This document shows, in pieces, positions 25,588 to 34,056 of a stretch of DNA of 64,000 bases. The DNA is from EW11 sp035765635. GTDB lineage: Bacteria > Verrucomicrobiota > Verrucomicrobiia > Opitutales > Opitutaceae. The stretch lies in contig DASTWZ010000024.1 in the NCBI GenBank assembly GCA_035765635.1, positions 1-64,000 on the forward strand, given 5' to 3'. A program made the position numbers and the translations under genes. The notes beneath the pieces were generated by a model. The model saw nothing but the letters and a program-made list of their open reading frames with translations. It was not told the DNA's origin and did not search any database. The first letter of the stretch is position 1. Every line of letters begins with the position of its first letter.

Positions 25588-26124
25588 ATGAAGCACTACG
25601 AGTTTCAAAAGACATTCAAAGAAATCTACGACCGCGCGGTCGCTCTTTATGGCAAGGGTCAGCGGGGCGCCGACTCATTCTTTTCGGCCGAGGAAAAGGC
25701 CTTCCTGGCCGCGAATGGAATCACTCCGCAGCACATCTACGACTACGCGGAGGATCATAACAATTACAGCGGCGAGCCGGGCTATGACATCGCTGTCGCG
25801 ATCGAATTGGTCCGTCGCGATTATTTCCTGAATGCGCAGGGCGCGAAGCCCTCAGCCATCCGCATCGACGAAGCGAAACTGCCTGCGAAGACCGATGCGA
25901 TTCAGGGCATCGAATGGCTCCCTCGCATCATTCCAAAGGCGAAGGCAAAACTCCGCGGCGAGCTTCCCGATTCATTGATGTATTGCTGCGGCGGCGATCG
26001 TCGCTTCCTGAAAACCAACGACATCCATCCGGCAGAATTTCTCACGCTCGTTTGGCGAAACGAGAACAACGACTCCGCCATCGCCGACTGGGTGGTCAAG
26101 CGCGCGGCCAGTTCCAAGAAATAA
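25588..26124 (+). CDS. DUF5069 domain-containing protein
   Basis: It has 178 residues. The C-terminal part, IQGIEWLPRIIPKAKAKLRGELPDSLMYCCGGDRRFLKTNDIHPAEFL, fits the DUF5069 pattern (WLPR, then K-x-R, Y-x-C, D-x-R-F, then a Pro/Phe motif). Function is unknown. No signal peptide or membrane segment is seen. A clear terminator follows 42 nt after the stop. Family assignment is from memory of the motif. Confidence 0.75.
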   Translation: MKHYEFQKTFKEIYDRAVALYGKGQRGADSFFSAEEKAFLAANGITPQHIYDYAEDHNNYSGEPGYDIAVAIELVRRDYFLNAQGAKPSAIRIDEAKLPAKTDAIQGIEWLPRIIPKAKAKLRGELPDSLMYCCGGDRRFLKTNDIHPAEFLTLVWRNENNDSAIADWVVKRAASSKK

Positions 26125-26166
26125 CGCGGCGCAAATCGCGCCACTTTAGTCGCACCCTCCTCGATC

Positions 26167-26202
26167 AAGCAGGCTCTCGCCACGCGGCAGACCTGCTTTT
26201 TT
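26167..26202 (+). terminator. Terminator after the DUF5069 gene
   Basis: AAGCAGG (26167-26173) pairs with CCTGCTT (26192-26198), with additional partial pairing in the loop, and runs into TTTTTT. It is a likely intrinsic terminator separating the DUF5069 gene from the molybdenum hydroxylase operon. Confidence 0.75.
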
Positions 26203-26297
26203 CGTTCTAACGATTCTTCTAGATCCGATGACGCGGTGGTTGACCAGTTCCCGTCGCGTGCAAACTTCAATCAACCCCCGTCCCGTCGAGGTTGCTT

Positions 26298-26777
26298 ATG
26301 ACGTACAAACTTCTCGTTAACGGGCGCAGCCAGTCTGTCGATGCCGCGCCTGACACTCCCCTGCTCTGGGTTCTTCGCGACAACTTGAATTTGGTCGGCA
26401 CCAAATTCGGTTGCGGCATCGGTCAATGCGGCGCCTGCACGGTCCATCTCGATGGCAAAGCCGTGCGCTCCTGTCTTCTCCCCATTTCGTCACTCGGCGA
26501 ACAAAAGATCACCACCATCGAGGGCCTCGATCCACACGCCGCGCATCCGCTGCAAAAAGCGTGGGTCGACCTCGACGTGCCCCAATGCGGCTACTGCCAG
26601 GCAGGGCAGATCATGAGTGCCGCGGCGTTGCTCGCGAGCAACCCCAAGCCGAGTGATTCGGACATCGACAGCGCGATGTCGGGCAATCTCTGCCGCTGCG
26701 CCACGTACCTGCGCATCCGCGCCGGCATTCATCAAGCCGCAACCGAACTCGCCAACCGCCAGGAGGCCACCACATGA
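26298..26777 (+). CDS. Molybdenum hydroxylase [2Fe-2S] subunit, IorA-like
   Basis: Small electron-transfer subunit of a xanthine-oxidase-family aldehyde/isoquinoline oxidoreductase. It has 159 residues from the ATG at 26298, with GAGG 6 nt upstream. The plant-type ferredoxin cluster is seen as CGIGQCGACTVHLDG with a later Cys (VRSC), and the second cluster in the helical domain as CGYCQAGQI and CRCATYLRI. The stop overlaps the next start (ATGA), so the two subunits are coupled. Substrate cannot be told from sequence. Confidence 0.93.
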   Translation: MTYKLLVNGRSQSVDAAPDTPLLWVLRDNLNLVGTKFGCGIGQCGACTVHLDGKAVRSCLLPISSLGEQKITTIEGLDPHAAHPLQKAWVDLDVPQCGYCQAGQIMSAAALLASNPKPSDSDIDSAMSGNLCRCATYLRIRAGIHQAATELANRQEATT

Positions 26778-28993
26778 GCACGCTTACCATGGATCGCCGC
26801 GGATTCCTCAAATCAGCCGCGCTGGCCGGCGGCGGATTGCTGCTCGGATTTCACCTCGGCGCCGATCGTCTTGGCGCCGCCGAAGTCGTCAAAGCCAGCA
26901 CACTGACGGACAGCGGCGAATTTGCGCCCAACGCTTTCATCCACATCGCGCCTGACGGGACCGTCACAATTTTCGCGCACAAACCCGAGATCGGCCAGGG
27001 TATCAAGACGTCCCTGCCAATGATCGTCGCGGAAGAACTCGAGGTCGACTGGCAGTCCGTGAAGGTCGTCAGCGCGCCGCTCGATCCTGCGTTTGGTGGA
27101 CAAACCGCGGGCGGGAGCACGTCAACGCCGAGCAGTTACATGAAGCTGCGACAGGCCGGAGCGACGGCGCGCACGATGTTGCTCCAAGCCGCTGCGCAGA
27201 AATGGAACGTTCCCGCATCCGAATGCGCCGCGAGCGATGGACGCGTGACGCACGCCGGCTCGCAACGCTCCGCGAGCTATGGCGAACTCGTCGCGATCGC
27301 AGCGACATTGCCCGTGCCCAACGAGAAGAGTGTCACGCTGAAAGATCCGAAGACATTCAAGATCATCGGCAGACGCATTGGCGGCGTGGATAATCCGAAG
27401 GTCGTCAGCGGCCAGCCCCTCTTCGGCATCGATCAAAAGATACCTGGCATGCTTTACGCCACGTACACGAAATGTCCCGTCTTCGGCGGGAAAGTGAAGA
27501 GCGCCAACGTCGACGAAATCAAAAAAGAACCCGACGTGCGCGATGCCTTCATCATCGAGGGTACCTCGGAATTGAGCGGCTTGATGCCCGGCGTGGCGAT
27601 CGTGGCGGACTCGACCTGGGCCGCGTTTTCCGCGCGCAAGAAACTGAAAGTGACGTGGGACGAAGGCCCGTTTGCGAACGACAGCTGGAGCGGTTTCACG
27701 CAGAAGGCGGAGCAACTTTTCGCGAAGCCCGGTCAAACGACGTTGCGCAAAGACGGCGATGTAGAGGCTGTGTTTGCCAACTCAGCGATGAAGACGATCG
27801 AGGCGAAATACTCGTATCCATTTTTATCACACCTCAATCTCGAGCCGCAAAACTGCACTGCTCATGTGCAGGGCGACAAAATCCAGATCTGGGCACCCAC
27901 GCAAAACCCAGGTGATGGGCAATCCGTCGTGGCGCGCACGCTTGGCGTGCCGAAGGAAAATATCAGCGTGACGATCACCCGCGTCGGCGGAGGCTTCGGT
28001 CGCCGTTTGATGAGCGACTTCATCGTCGAGGCCGCCGCGATTTCGCAGCGCGCAAAAGTGCCGATCAAGCTGCAGTGGGATCGCACGGACGATCTGCAGC
28101 ACGATCATTATCGTCCGGGTGGATTTCACTCGTTCAAGGGTGCGGTCGACGCCAACGGCAACGTCGCCGCGTGGAAATCTCAGTTCGTCACCTTCGGCAA
28201 TACGCCGGAGAGAACAGGCAACGGCGCGAGTCTCGGCGCCGACGAATTTCCGGGCCGTTTCATCGCGAACTTCCATTCCGAACAGACGATCATCCCCACG
28301 AATATTCCGATGGGTTGGTGGCGCGCGCCGGGAAGCTGCACCCTCGCCTGGGTTTTGCAGAGCTTCATCGACGAGCTCGCCCACTCGGCCGGAAAAGATC
28401 CCTACGAATTCCGCATGGCTCTGCTCGGTGACAAGGAGTTCACCGTGCCTCCGGGCGAGCGCGGCTCGCCTTACAGCGCCTCCCGCATGAAGGGAGTCCT
28501 CCAGTTGGTCGCGGAAAAATCCGGTTGGGGCAAAAAGCTGCCGAAGGGCCAGGGCCAGGGCATCGCGTTTCATTTCAGTCACCGCGGATATTTTGCCGAA
28601 GTCGCTGAAGTCACCGTGACGAAATCCGGCGAACTCACTGTGAATCACGTCTATGTCGCCGGCGACGTCGGCTCCGAAATCATCAATCTCAGCGGCGCCG
28701 AAAATCAGGTGCAGGGCTCTGTCATCGACGGGCTCGGCGCAGCGTGGGTGCAGCGTCTTGACTACGACAAAGGTCACATGGTGCAGGCGAATCTGCATGA
28801 ATACCCGATGATTCGCATGCCCGCCGCGCCCAAGGTCGACGTCTTCTTCCGCAAGACGGACAATCCCGTCACCGGCCTCGGCGAACCCGCGCTTCCGCCG
28901 TTGGCCCCCGCCGTCTGCAACGCGATTTTCGCCGCCACGGGCAAACGTATCCGCGAACTACCCATCTCCAAAACCGACCTCAGTTGGAGCTAA
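26774..28993 (+). CDS. Molybdenum hydroxylase large subunit, Tat-exported, IorB-like
   Basis: Molybdopterin-binding catalytic subunit, 739 residues. The N-terminus has a twin-arginine signal (DRRGFLKSAALAGGGLLLG), so the dimer is probably exported folded to the periplasm, carrying the small subunit along. VGGGFGRR is the pterin-binding motif and GLGEPALPPLAPAVCNAIFAATG carries the catalytic Glu region. There is no FAD subunit gene here, which fits the IorAB-type two-component enzymes that pass electrons to a cytochrome or quinone acceptor. No acceptor or XdhC maturation gene is adjacent. Confidence 0.93.
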   Translation: MSTLTMDRRGFLKSAALAGGGLLLGFHLGADRLGAAEVVKASTLTDSGEFAPNAFIHIAPDGTVTIFAHKPEIGQGIKTSLPMIVAEELEVDWQSVKVVSAPLDPAFGGQTAGGSTSTPSSYMKLRQAGATARTMLLQAAAQKWNVPASECAASDGRVTHAGSQRSASYGELVAIAATLPVPNEKSVTLKDPKTFKIIGRRIGGVDNPKVVSGQPLFGIDQKIPGMLYATYTKCPVFGGKVKSANVDEIKKEPDVRDAFIIEGTSELSGLMPGVAIVADSTWAAFSARKKLKVTWDEGPFANDSWSGFTQKAEQLFAKPGQTTLRKDGDVEAVFANSAMKTIEAKYSYPFLSHLNLEPQNCTAHVQGDKIQIWAPTQNPGDGQSVVARTLGVPKENISVTITRVGGGFGRRLMSDFIVEAAAISQRAKVPIKLQWDRTDDLQHDHYRPGGFHSFKGAVDANGNVAAWKSQFVTFGNTPERTGNGASLGADEFPGRFIANFHSEQTIIPTNIPMGWWRAPGSCTLAWVLQSFIDELAHSAGKDPYEFRMALLGDKEFTVPPGERGSPYSASRMKGVLQLVAEKSGWGKKLPKGQGQGIAFHFSHRGYFAEVAEVTVTKSGELTVNHVYVAGDVGSEIINLSGAENQVQGSVIDGLGAAWVQRLDYDKGHMVQANLHEYPMIRMPAAPKVDVFFRKTDNPVTGLGEPALPPLAPAVCNAIFAATGKRIRELPISKTDLSWS

Positions 28994-29008
28994 GGCATCG
29001 ATCGGATC

Positions 29009-29166
29009 GCCCACGAATCACACGAAGGACACGAAAGGACCAAACCATTTTCTCCCACGGAACTCACGGAAAGCACGGAATAAGAACATTCCGCTTCCGT
29101 GTCTTTCCGTGCATTCCGTGGGGAAAATCAGTGGATCGAGTTCGTGTGATTCGTGTGATTGGTGGG
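29009..29166. repeat. CACGAA long-palindrome element, copy 5
   Basis: Left arm GCCCACGAATCACACGAAGG, right arm TTCGTGTGATTGGTGGG with a one-base change (ending 29166), and inner CCCACGGAACTCACGGAAAG and CCGTGCATTCCGTGGGG arms. About 158 bp. The right arm has an extra TCGTGTGAT unit. It lies between the Mo-hydroxylase and nif3-like genes. Confidence 0.85.
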
Positions 29167-29197
29167 TAAAAAGAAATTCGTGGGTAACAAAAAACTC

Positions 29198-29950
29198 ATG
29201 CCGACGCTTCAAGAACTGGTTCAATACTGCGACGAACGCACGCGCCGTAGTGCATTCAAGGACGCGCCCGGCGCGCAAAATGGTCTGCAGGTCGCGAACT
29301 CCGGACGCGTCACGAAAATCGGCGCGGCGGTCGACTCGGGCGTCACGCCCTTTCGCAAGGCAGTCGAGCGCGGCATCGATTTTCTTATCGTCCATCATGG
29401 CATGTACTGGGACATGCCGCGTCCGCTGGTCGGACCGGTTTACGAACGCGTCGCGACGCTGATCAAGGGCGACTGCGCGCTGTACTCGAATCATCTTCCG
29501 CTCGATGCACATCCCGAAATTGGGAACAACGCTTTGCTCGTCCAACAACTCGGTCTGACCAAGGACCGGCCCTTTCTCGTGCGCGATGGCGAACCCGTCG
29601 GCTGGATCGCGAAGTGCGACCAATCCCGCGCGCAGCTCCGCCAAAAACTCGAATCGCTCTACGCCCGCGTCATCGCGGTGGAATGCGGCTCGGATCGGCT
29701 CGAGAGCATCGCTTTCTGCAGCGGCAGCGGCAATAGCGCCATACCCGAACTCGCCCGCGAACGCGTCGACACGCTCGTCACCGGCGAACTGCGCGAAGAA
29801 TGGTTCAACGTGGCTCAGGAGCAGCGGTTAAATTTGTATTTGTGCGGCCACTACGCAACGGAGGTCCACGGCGTTATGGCCCTCGCCGCCGAATTATCGG
29901 CCAAGTTTGGTGTGCCCTGGGAGTTCATCGCAACGGGCAATCCTCTCTGA
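29198..29950 (+). CDS. Nif3-like dinuclear metal centre protein
   Basis: NIF3/YbgI/DUF34 family protein, 250 residues from the ATG at 29198. GAQNGLQVANSGRVTKIGAAVDSG opens the family domain; FLIVHHGMYWD, LDAHPEIGNN, CSGSGNSAIPEL, TGELREEWFN and GHYATEVHGV carry the metal ligands. The family is found in nearly all organisms but its reaction is uncertain (GTP cyclohydrolase-like or metal-handling roles have been suggested). An upstream start at 29159 would come from the repeat and is rejected. Confidence 0.9.
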   Translation: MPTLQELVQYCDERTRRSAFKDAPGAQNGLQVANSGRVTKIGAAVDSGVTPFRKAVERGIDFLIVHHGMYWDMPRPLVGPVYERVATLIKGDCALYSNHLPLDAHPEIGNNALLVQQLGLTKDRPFLVRDGEPVGWIAKCDQSRAQLRQKLESLYARVIAVECGSDRLESIAFCSGSGNSAIPELARERVDTLVTGELREEWFNVAQEQRLNLYLCGHYATEVHGVMALAAELSAKFGVPWEFIATGNPL

Positions 29951-30114
29951 AAAACCCGGCGGGTTCGCGCTTCCAGGATGCCGCGTCGGCCCGACGACTT
30001 CCCTCGCTCAGCGCGACAACTGCACACTCTCGCTTCTTGCGGTTTGGCAGTCTGCTGGCTAACCAACTTCCACACAGCCCATCCTCCGCCGCGAATCTTC
30101 GCCGATCTCCCTCC

Positions 30115-30540
30115 ATGAAAAAAATCGCCGTCATCAATGGCCCAAACCTCGATCGCCTGGGCAAACGCGAGCCGGAAATCTATGGCTCAGCCACGCTGCC
30201 GGACCTGGAGCGACAACTGCGCGAGGAATTCGGCAACGCCGCCACGCTCGATTTCTTTCAGTCGAATCATGAGGGATCGTTGATCGACAAGATCGCCGCA
30301 TTGTCCGACGCGAAGTTCGACGGCCTCGTCATCAATCTCGGCGCGTTCACGCACACCAGCGTCGCCCTGCGCGACGCACTTGCCGGCGCCCACATTCCGA
30401 CCGTCGAGGTTCACATCTCGAATATCTACAAGCGCGAAGAGTTTCGTCACAAATCTCTCACCGCCCCGATCTGCATCGCGATCATCAGCGGCCTCGGTTT
30501 CGAGGGCTACCACGCCGCGATTCGTTTTTTGTTGAAATAA
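30115..30540 (+). CDS. aroQ: 3-dehydroquinate dehydratase, type II
   Basis: Shikimate-pathway enzyme converting 3-dehydroquinate to 3-dehydroshikimate. It has 141 residues, the usual length. Active-site segments are all present: GPNLDRLGKREPEIYG (with the catalytic Arg and Tyr in the lid), FFQSNHEGSLID, INLGAFTHTSVALRDAL and EVHISNIYKREEFRHKS. The ATG at 30115 is the family start. Other shikimate genes are not nearby. The gap from the nif3-like gene (164 bp) holds nothing obvious. Confidence 0.97.
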   Translation: MKKIAVINGPNLDRLGKREPEIYGSATLPDLERQLREEFGNAATLDFFQSNHEGSLIDKIAALSDAKFDGLVINLGAFTHTSVALRDALAGAHIPTVEVHISNIYKREEFRHKSLTAPICIAIISGLGFEGYHAAIRFLLK

Positions 30541-30958
30541 CCGCCGAGGCGCTCGTGGAGCGCGGGCCCGCCGGCTGCACAGTCGCCGAATGCCGGCGAG
30601 GACGCCAGCGCTCCCAGTGCCGACATCGGCGAAACGCCGACGCTCGGCTAATACCCCGGCATGGCGAATCCACTCGGCTAACCCGGGTCCTCGGCGAATC
30701 CCCAATGCTCGACCGCCGAGTGCGCCTTCCAAGGCGCAGGAGGCTGCACAGTCGCCCAAATGCCCGGCGGGGACGCCAACGCTTGGCAAACCTCAGGCTC
30801 CTGTCCGGCCGAGTGCGCCTTTCCAAGGCGCAGGAGGCACTGGGAGCGCTGGCATCTTGCCGGCACCTTTTGGGCGGCCGCAAAGCGGCGGACTCCATCG
30901 CAAAAAAAGCAGGCGCGCTTGCGCTCGCACCCGCCCTATCCCGCCGCAACTCCGTGTA
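30541..30958. repeat. Cluster of GC-rich inverted and direct repeats
   Basis: This 418-bp non-coding patch between aroQ and pgpA is built of repeats. 30591-30621 and 30836-30865 are inverted copies of GGCACTGGGAGCGCTGGC plus a GGC..GCCGGCA end. 30715-30743 and 30808-30837 are direct copies of GCCGAGTGCGCCTTCCAAGG. 30573-30612 and 30742-30783 are direct copies beginning GGCTGCACAGTCGCC. Its left end matches the repeat at window positions 1-46 in inverted orientation. No transposase is present. Confidence 0.85.
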
Positions 30959-31504
30959 TCAGCCGTGCCAATACATTCTCCACAGTGCCGCGGCGCCGTG
31001 GAGCACTCCACAGGTTAGGAGCGCCGCCGCCAGATCATCGATCACCACGCCCCAACCGCCTGGCAGGTCCTGAAGTTTTTTGATGCCCAGCGGCTTCGTG
31101 ATGTCGAAGAGACGGAACAGTCCGAACCCCAACACGAAAATAAATACCGGCCACTTCTGCACCGGGCCGACCGCCATCATAGGCCAGCCGAGAAAACACA
31201 GCGGCATCGCCACAAATTCATCCAGCACGACCTCGCCCGGATCACGCCGGCCGAGCCGAAACTCCGCCTCGCCGCACAACGCGATCGCGAACCAAATGCC
31301 GATCGCGAGCAGAATCACGAGCGTGATGTTTCCCGCCGTCGTGAGGGAAAGCGGATGGAAAACCAAAATCTGATAGAACAACCCCGCCACCGAACCCCAT
31401 GTGCCGGGCGCTTTTCGAATCCGTCCAATCGGCCCAAGCGTGGCGCACGATAGCACCACCCTCGAAGGAAGAAATCGTGGCCAGGTCGGATGCTGCCAGC
31501 TCAT
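30959..31504 (-). CDS. pgpA: Phosphatidylglycerophosphatase A
   Basis: Inner-membrane phosphatase that makes phosphatidylglycerol from its phosphate. It has 181 residues from the ATG at 31504. GPIGRIRKAPGTWGSVAGL, the acidic VVLDEFVAMPL and FRLFDITKPLGIKKLQDLPGGWGVVIDD are the PgpA signature segments; hydrophobic helices lie between. Its start overlaps the pgsA stop (ATGA), placing two successive enzymes of phosphatidylglycerol synthesis in one operon. A longer in-frame reading to 31957 only shadows pgsA. Confidence 0.95.
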   Translation of the reverse strand: MSWQHPTWPRFLPSRVVLSCATLGPIGRIRKAPGTWGSVAGLFYQILVFHPLSLTTAGNITLVILLAIGIWFAIALCGEAEFRLGRRDPGEVVLDEFVAMPLCFLGWPMMAVGPVQKWPVFIFVLGFGLFRLFDITKPLGIKKLQDLPGGWGVVIDDLAAALLTCGVLHGAAALWRMYWHG

Positions 31505-32088
31505 CCAATAACCTCGTCCCAGACTTTGCGGTATTTCAAAACGTAGCTCGTGCCCGAGCTCACCGTCAGCGCCGTGGCGATGATGAACAGCACCAGTCCC
31601 GCATAACGAAGCTGTTCCGCGTACGCCGCCGCGGGAAAATCGAAACGCCCAGCCAAATCCTTTTGCAGGATCGGCACGAAGAGCAGTACGCCCGTCGCCA
31701 CCAGCTGGATCAACGTCTTCAATTTTCCGCCGCGCTCCGCCGCGACCACCACGCCCTTGCTCGCCGCCATCATGCGCATGCCGGAAACGAGGAACTCGCG
31801 AACCAAGATAATCAGGACCAGCACCATCGGAATCACCTGTTGCTCCACCAGCGCCACCATGATGCCGATGACCAGCACCTTGTCCGTAAGAGCATCCATG
31901 AACTTGCCAAAGACCGAAATCAGCCCCTGGCGCCGCGCGATATAGCCGTCCAGCCAATCACCGATTGCCGCTAGAATGAATAACGTAAAAGCCAGTGTCG
32001 CCGCCCAGGGGAACCGCGCATACATCAGTCCGACGATGGCAAACATCGTGGGAATCCGAGACATCGTGATGATGTTGGGCAGGTTCAT
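31501..32088 (-). CDS. pgsA: CDP-diacylglycerol-glycerol-3-phosphate 3-phosphatidyltransferase
   Basis: Inner-membrane enzyme producing phosphatidylglycerol phosphate. It has 195 residues. The CDP-alcohol phosphotransferase motif D-x2-D-G-x2-A-R-x8-G-x3-D-x3-D is complete in DWLDGYIARRQG followed by SVFGKFMDALTDK (about residues 44-72). Further hydrophobic helices are spread to the C-terminus. The ATG at 32088 gives MNLPNIITMSRI, the standard PgsA start. It is divergent from coaD and translationally coupled to pgpA. Confidence 0.96.
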   Translation of the reverse strand: MNLPNIITMSRIPTMFAIVGLMYARFPWAATLAFTLFILAAIGDWLDGYIARRQGLISVFGKFMDALTDKVLVIGIMVALVEQQVIPMVLVLIILVREFLVSGMRMMAASKGVVVAAERGGKLKTLIQLVATGVLLFVPILQKDLAGRFDFPAAAYAEQLRYAGLVLFIIATALTVSSGTSYVLKYRKVWDEVIG

Positions 32089-32217
32089 CGTGGATCGTGA
32101 AGGACTGGAAAGTTTCTTTTCTAAACGGATTGAATAAGTTCGCCGAACCGCGCGTCGTTGCGCAACCAAGACGCGCATAACGACCCACTAACAAGGTGCG
32201 AGCAATATCCTCTCAAG

Positions 32218-32703
32218 ATGCGGCATTGTATCTATCCCGGCACATTTGATCCGATCACTTACGGCCATCTCGACGTCCTGGGTCGAGCTTCCCGACTTTT
32301 CGAAAAAGTCACCATGGCGATCGCTCGCAACCCCGGCAAAGGCCCGCTTTTCACTGCCGAACAGCGTTTGGAGATGATTCGTCCCAACGTGGAAAACTAT
32401 CGAAACGTCGAAATCACGATCTTCGACGGCCTGCTCGTGGATTTCGCGATGCAGCAAAAGGCATCCGCCATCATCCGCGGGCTCCGCGCGCTCTCCGATT
32501 TCGAATTCGAATTCAACATGGCGCTGATGAATCGCCACCTCGAGCCGGAGATCGAAACCATCTTCGTCATGCCAAACGAGGCCTACAGCTACACCTCGTC
32601 GAACTTGGTGAAACAGGTCGCGCGCTACGGCGGAAATATCAAACACTTCGTCCCGATCAATGTCGCGGCCGCGCTAACCAGCGCTTTCAGCTCCAAGACT
32701 TGA
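32218..32703 (+). CDS. coaD: Phosphopantetheine adenylyltransferase
   Basis: Penultimate step of coenzyme A synthesis, adenylating 4'-phosphopantetheine. It has 161 residues from the ATG at 32218 (MRHCIYPGTFDPITYGHLD). The nucleotidyltransferase HIGH-like motif is TYGHLD, RGLRALSDFEFEFNMALMNR is the substrate loop, and YSYTSSNLVKQVARYGGNI corresponds to the ISSTxVR region. Cytoplasmic, hexameric in the family. Confidence 0.97.
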   Translation: MRHCIYPGTFDPITYGHLDVLGRASRLFEKVTMAIARNPGKGPLFTAEQRLEMIRPNVENYRNVEITIFDGLLVDFAMQQKASAIIRGLRALSDFEFEFNMALMNRHLEPEIETIFVMPNEAYSYTSSNLVKQVARYGGNIKHFVPINVAAALTSAFSSKT

Positions 32704-32752
32704 GTCTTTGCGCGTTCTTCATTCCGTGAACGCGAATCACCGCGCCGCGCTC

Positions 32753-33007
32753 ATGAATCTCCAAGACATCATCGCGAACCTCGCCGACGGCGCCGACGAT
32801 TTTCTCGAGGGCGTCACGTCACGCGACCAGGCGCGCGCAGGGATTTCCGAAGAGATCACGCTGCGCTACGTCCACCTGTCTCACGACGATCGCATGACCG
32901 TTATCCGCGGAGTGATGAACGTCTTGGAGAACGAAGATTTCTTCGCCGCTCATCCCGGTTCCACCAAGGACGAGGGCGAAAGTTATCCCGAGTCGGAAGA
33001 GGACTGA
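32753..33007 (+). CDS. Small hypothetical acidic protein
   Basis: It has 84 residues from the ATG at 32753 (MNLQDIIANLADGADDFLEG) and no recognised domain. It looks soluble and mostly helical: EEITLRYVHLSHDDRMTVIRGVMNVLENEDFF, then a Glu-rich tail (DEGESYPESEED). It lies 49 nt after coaD on the same strand, and is convergent with recR. An upstream TTG at 32708 is possible but weak. Coding status rests on codon pattern and context only. Confidence 0.6.
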   Translation: MNLQDIIANLADGADDFLEGVTSRDQARAGISEEITLRYVHLSHDDRMTVIRGVMNVLENEDFFAAHPGSTKDEGESYPESEED

Positions 33008-33028
33008 GCCACCCCGCCCGCGGCGCTC

Positions 33029-33622
33029 TCAGCGATACTCGCGGCGTCCTTCGAGCGCACTCTTCAGGGTCACCGAATCGGCGTACAAAACGCCCGCGCC
33101 ACTCGGCAGGCCAAATCCGATTCTCGTCACTTTCACGCCCCCGCTTCCCAGGTGCTGCGTGATATAGTGGCAGGTCGCTTCGCCCTCGACATCGTTCGAA
33201 AGCGCCAGGACCAACTCCTTCACGTCACCGCTCTCCAATCGCTTCAAGAGCGAAGGCAAATTCAAATCGTCCGGCGTCACGCCCTGAATAGGCGACAACT
33301 TGCCGTGGAGAACATGATACACGCCGCGGTAAGCGCCGGATCGCTCGATGGCCGCGAGATCCGGGACGTGTTCGACGACGCACGCCAGGGAACCATCGCG
33401 GCGCTCGTCACTGCAAATCGCGCAGAGCTCCCCCTCCGCCAGATTTCCGCACCGCGCACAACGCCGCACGCTTTTCGCTGCCTCCTCCAGTGCCTGGACG
33501 AGCTGCTGCAACTGCGCCGGTTTTTCGACCAGCAGATGCAATGCGATTCGCTCGGACGAGCGATAGCCCAGACCGGGCAATTGCTTCAGATGCTTCTGGA
33601 GTTTTTCGAATGCCGGCGTCAT
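33029..33622 (-). CDS. recR: Recombination mediator RecR
   Basis: RecFOR-pathway protein that helps load RecA at gaps. It has 197 residues: the N-terminal HhH region KQLPGLGYRSSERIALHLL, a zinc finger CARCGNLAEGELCAIC (about residues 55-70), and a TOPRIM domain from VVEHVPDLAAIERSGAYRGVYHVLHG through EATCHYITQHL. It follows the ybaB gene in the usual pairing; dnaX, often the third partner, is not here. Confidence 0.97.
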   Translation of the reverse strand: MTPAFEKLQKHLKQLPGLGYRSSERIALHLLVEKPAQLQQLVQALEEAAKSVRRCARCGNLAEGELCAICSDERRDGSLACVVEHVPDLAAIERSGAYRGVYHVLHGKLSPIQGVTPDDLNLPSLLKRLESGDVKELVLALSNDVEGEATCHYITQHLGSGGVKVTRIGFGLPSGAGVLYADSVTLKSALEGRREYR

Positions 33623-33680
33623 GCGGACGGCAAACGGCCGTGACTCAGTTCAGACGTTAAGAGCCGGCCGTCGCGAAAAA

Positions 33681-33989
33681 TCAAAAGAGTCCCGGCATCT
33701 GGAACTGCGCGGTGACCTTCTGCATCTCCGCGTCGTTCTGTTCCTTGGCCTGCTTCGAAGCGTCTTGAATCGCGGCGAGCAGCGTGTCGGAAACCAGCTT
33801 CGCGTCTTCCTTCAAAAATTCCGGATCGAGCGTGAGGCTGAGAAATTCTCCTGCGCCATTGACCTTCAACTTCACCGCGCCGCCGCCGCTCGTGATTTCG
33901 ATTTCGCGCGCCTTGAGATCGGACTGCAGCGTCTCGATCTGCTTCTGCATTTTCTGAGCTTGTTTGAGGAGTTTGCCTACGCCGGCCAT
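33681..33989 (-). CDS. YbaB/EbfC family nucleoid-associated protein
   Basis: Small dimeric DNA-binding protein, 102 residues. GKLLKQAQKMQKQIETLQSDL is the N-terminal helix, EITSGGGAVKLKVNGAGEFLSLTLDPEF is the central sheet with the typical SGGGxVxVxxNG pattern, and a C-terminal helix follows. It sits 58 bp upstream of recR, as in many bacteria. Confidence 0.95.
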   Translation of the reverse strand: MAGVGKLLKQAQKMQKQIETLQSDLKAREIEITSGGGAVKLKVNGAGEFLSLTLDPEFLKEDAKLVSDTLLAAIQDASKQAKEQNDAEMQKVTAQFQMPGLF

Positions 33990-34056
33990 GGGTCAGGGAG
34001 ATTTGGTTTACTGGGCTGAAAATCGCCCATCAGTCGCTCGCAATAATCGCATTTCT

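Noticed and set aside
30959..31957. Possible long pgpA fusion (332 codons)
   Set aside because: The first 150 codons overlap pgsA in another frame and are Gly/Arg-rich nonsense; the PgpA domain starts at the ATG at 31504.
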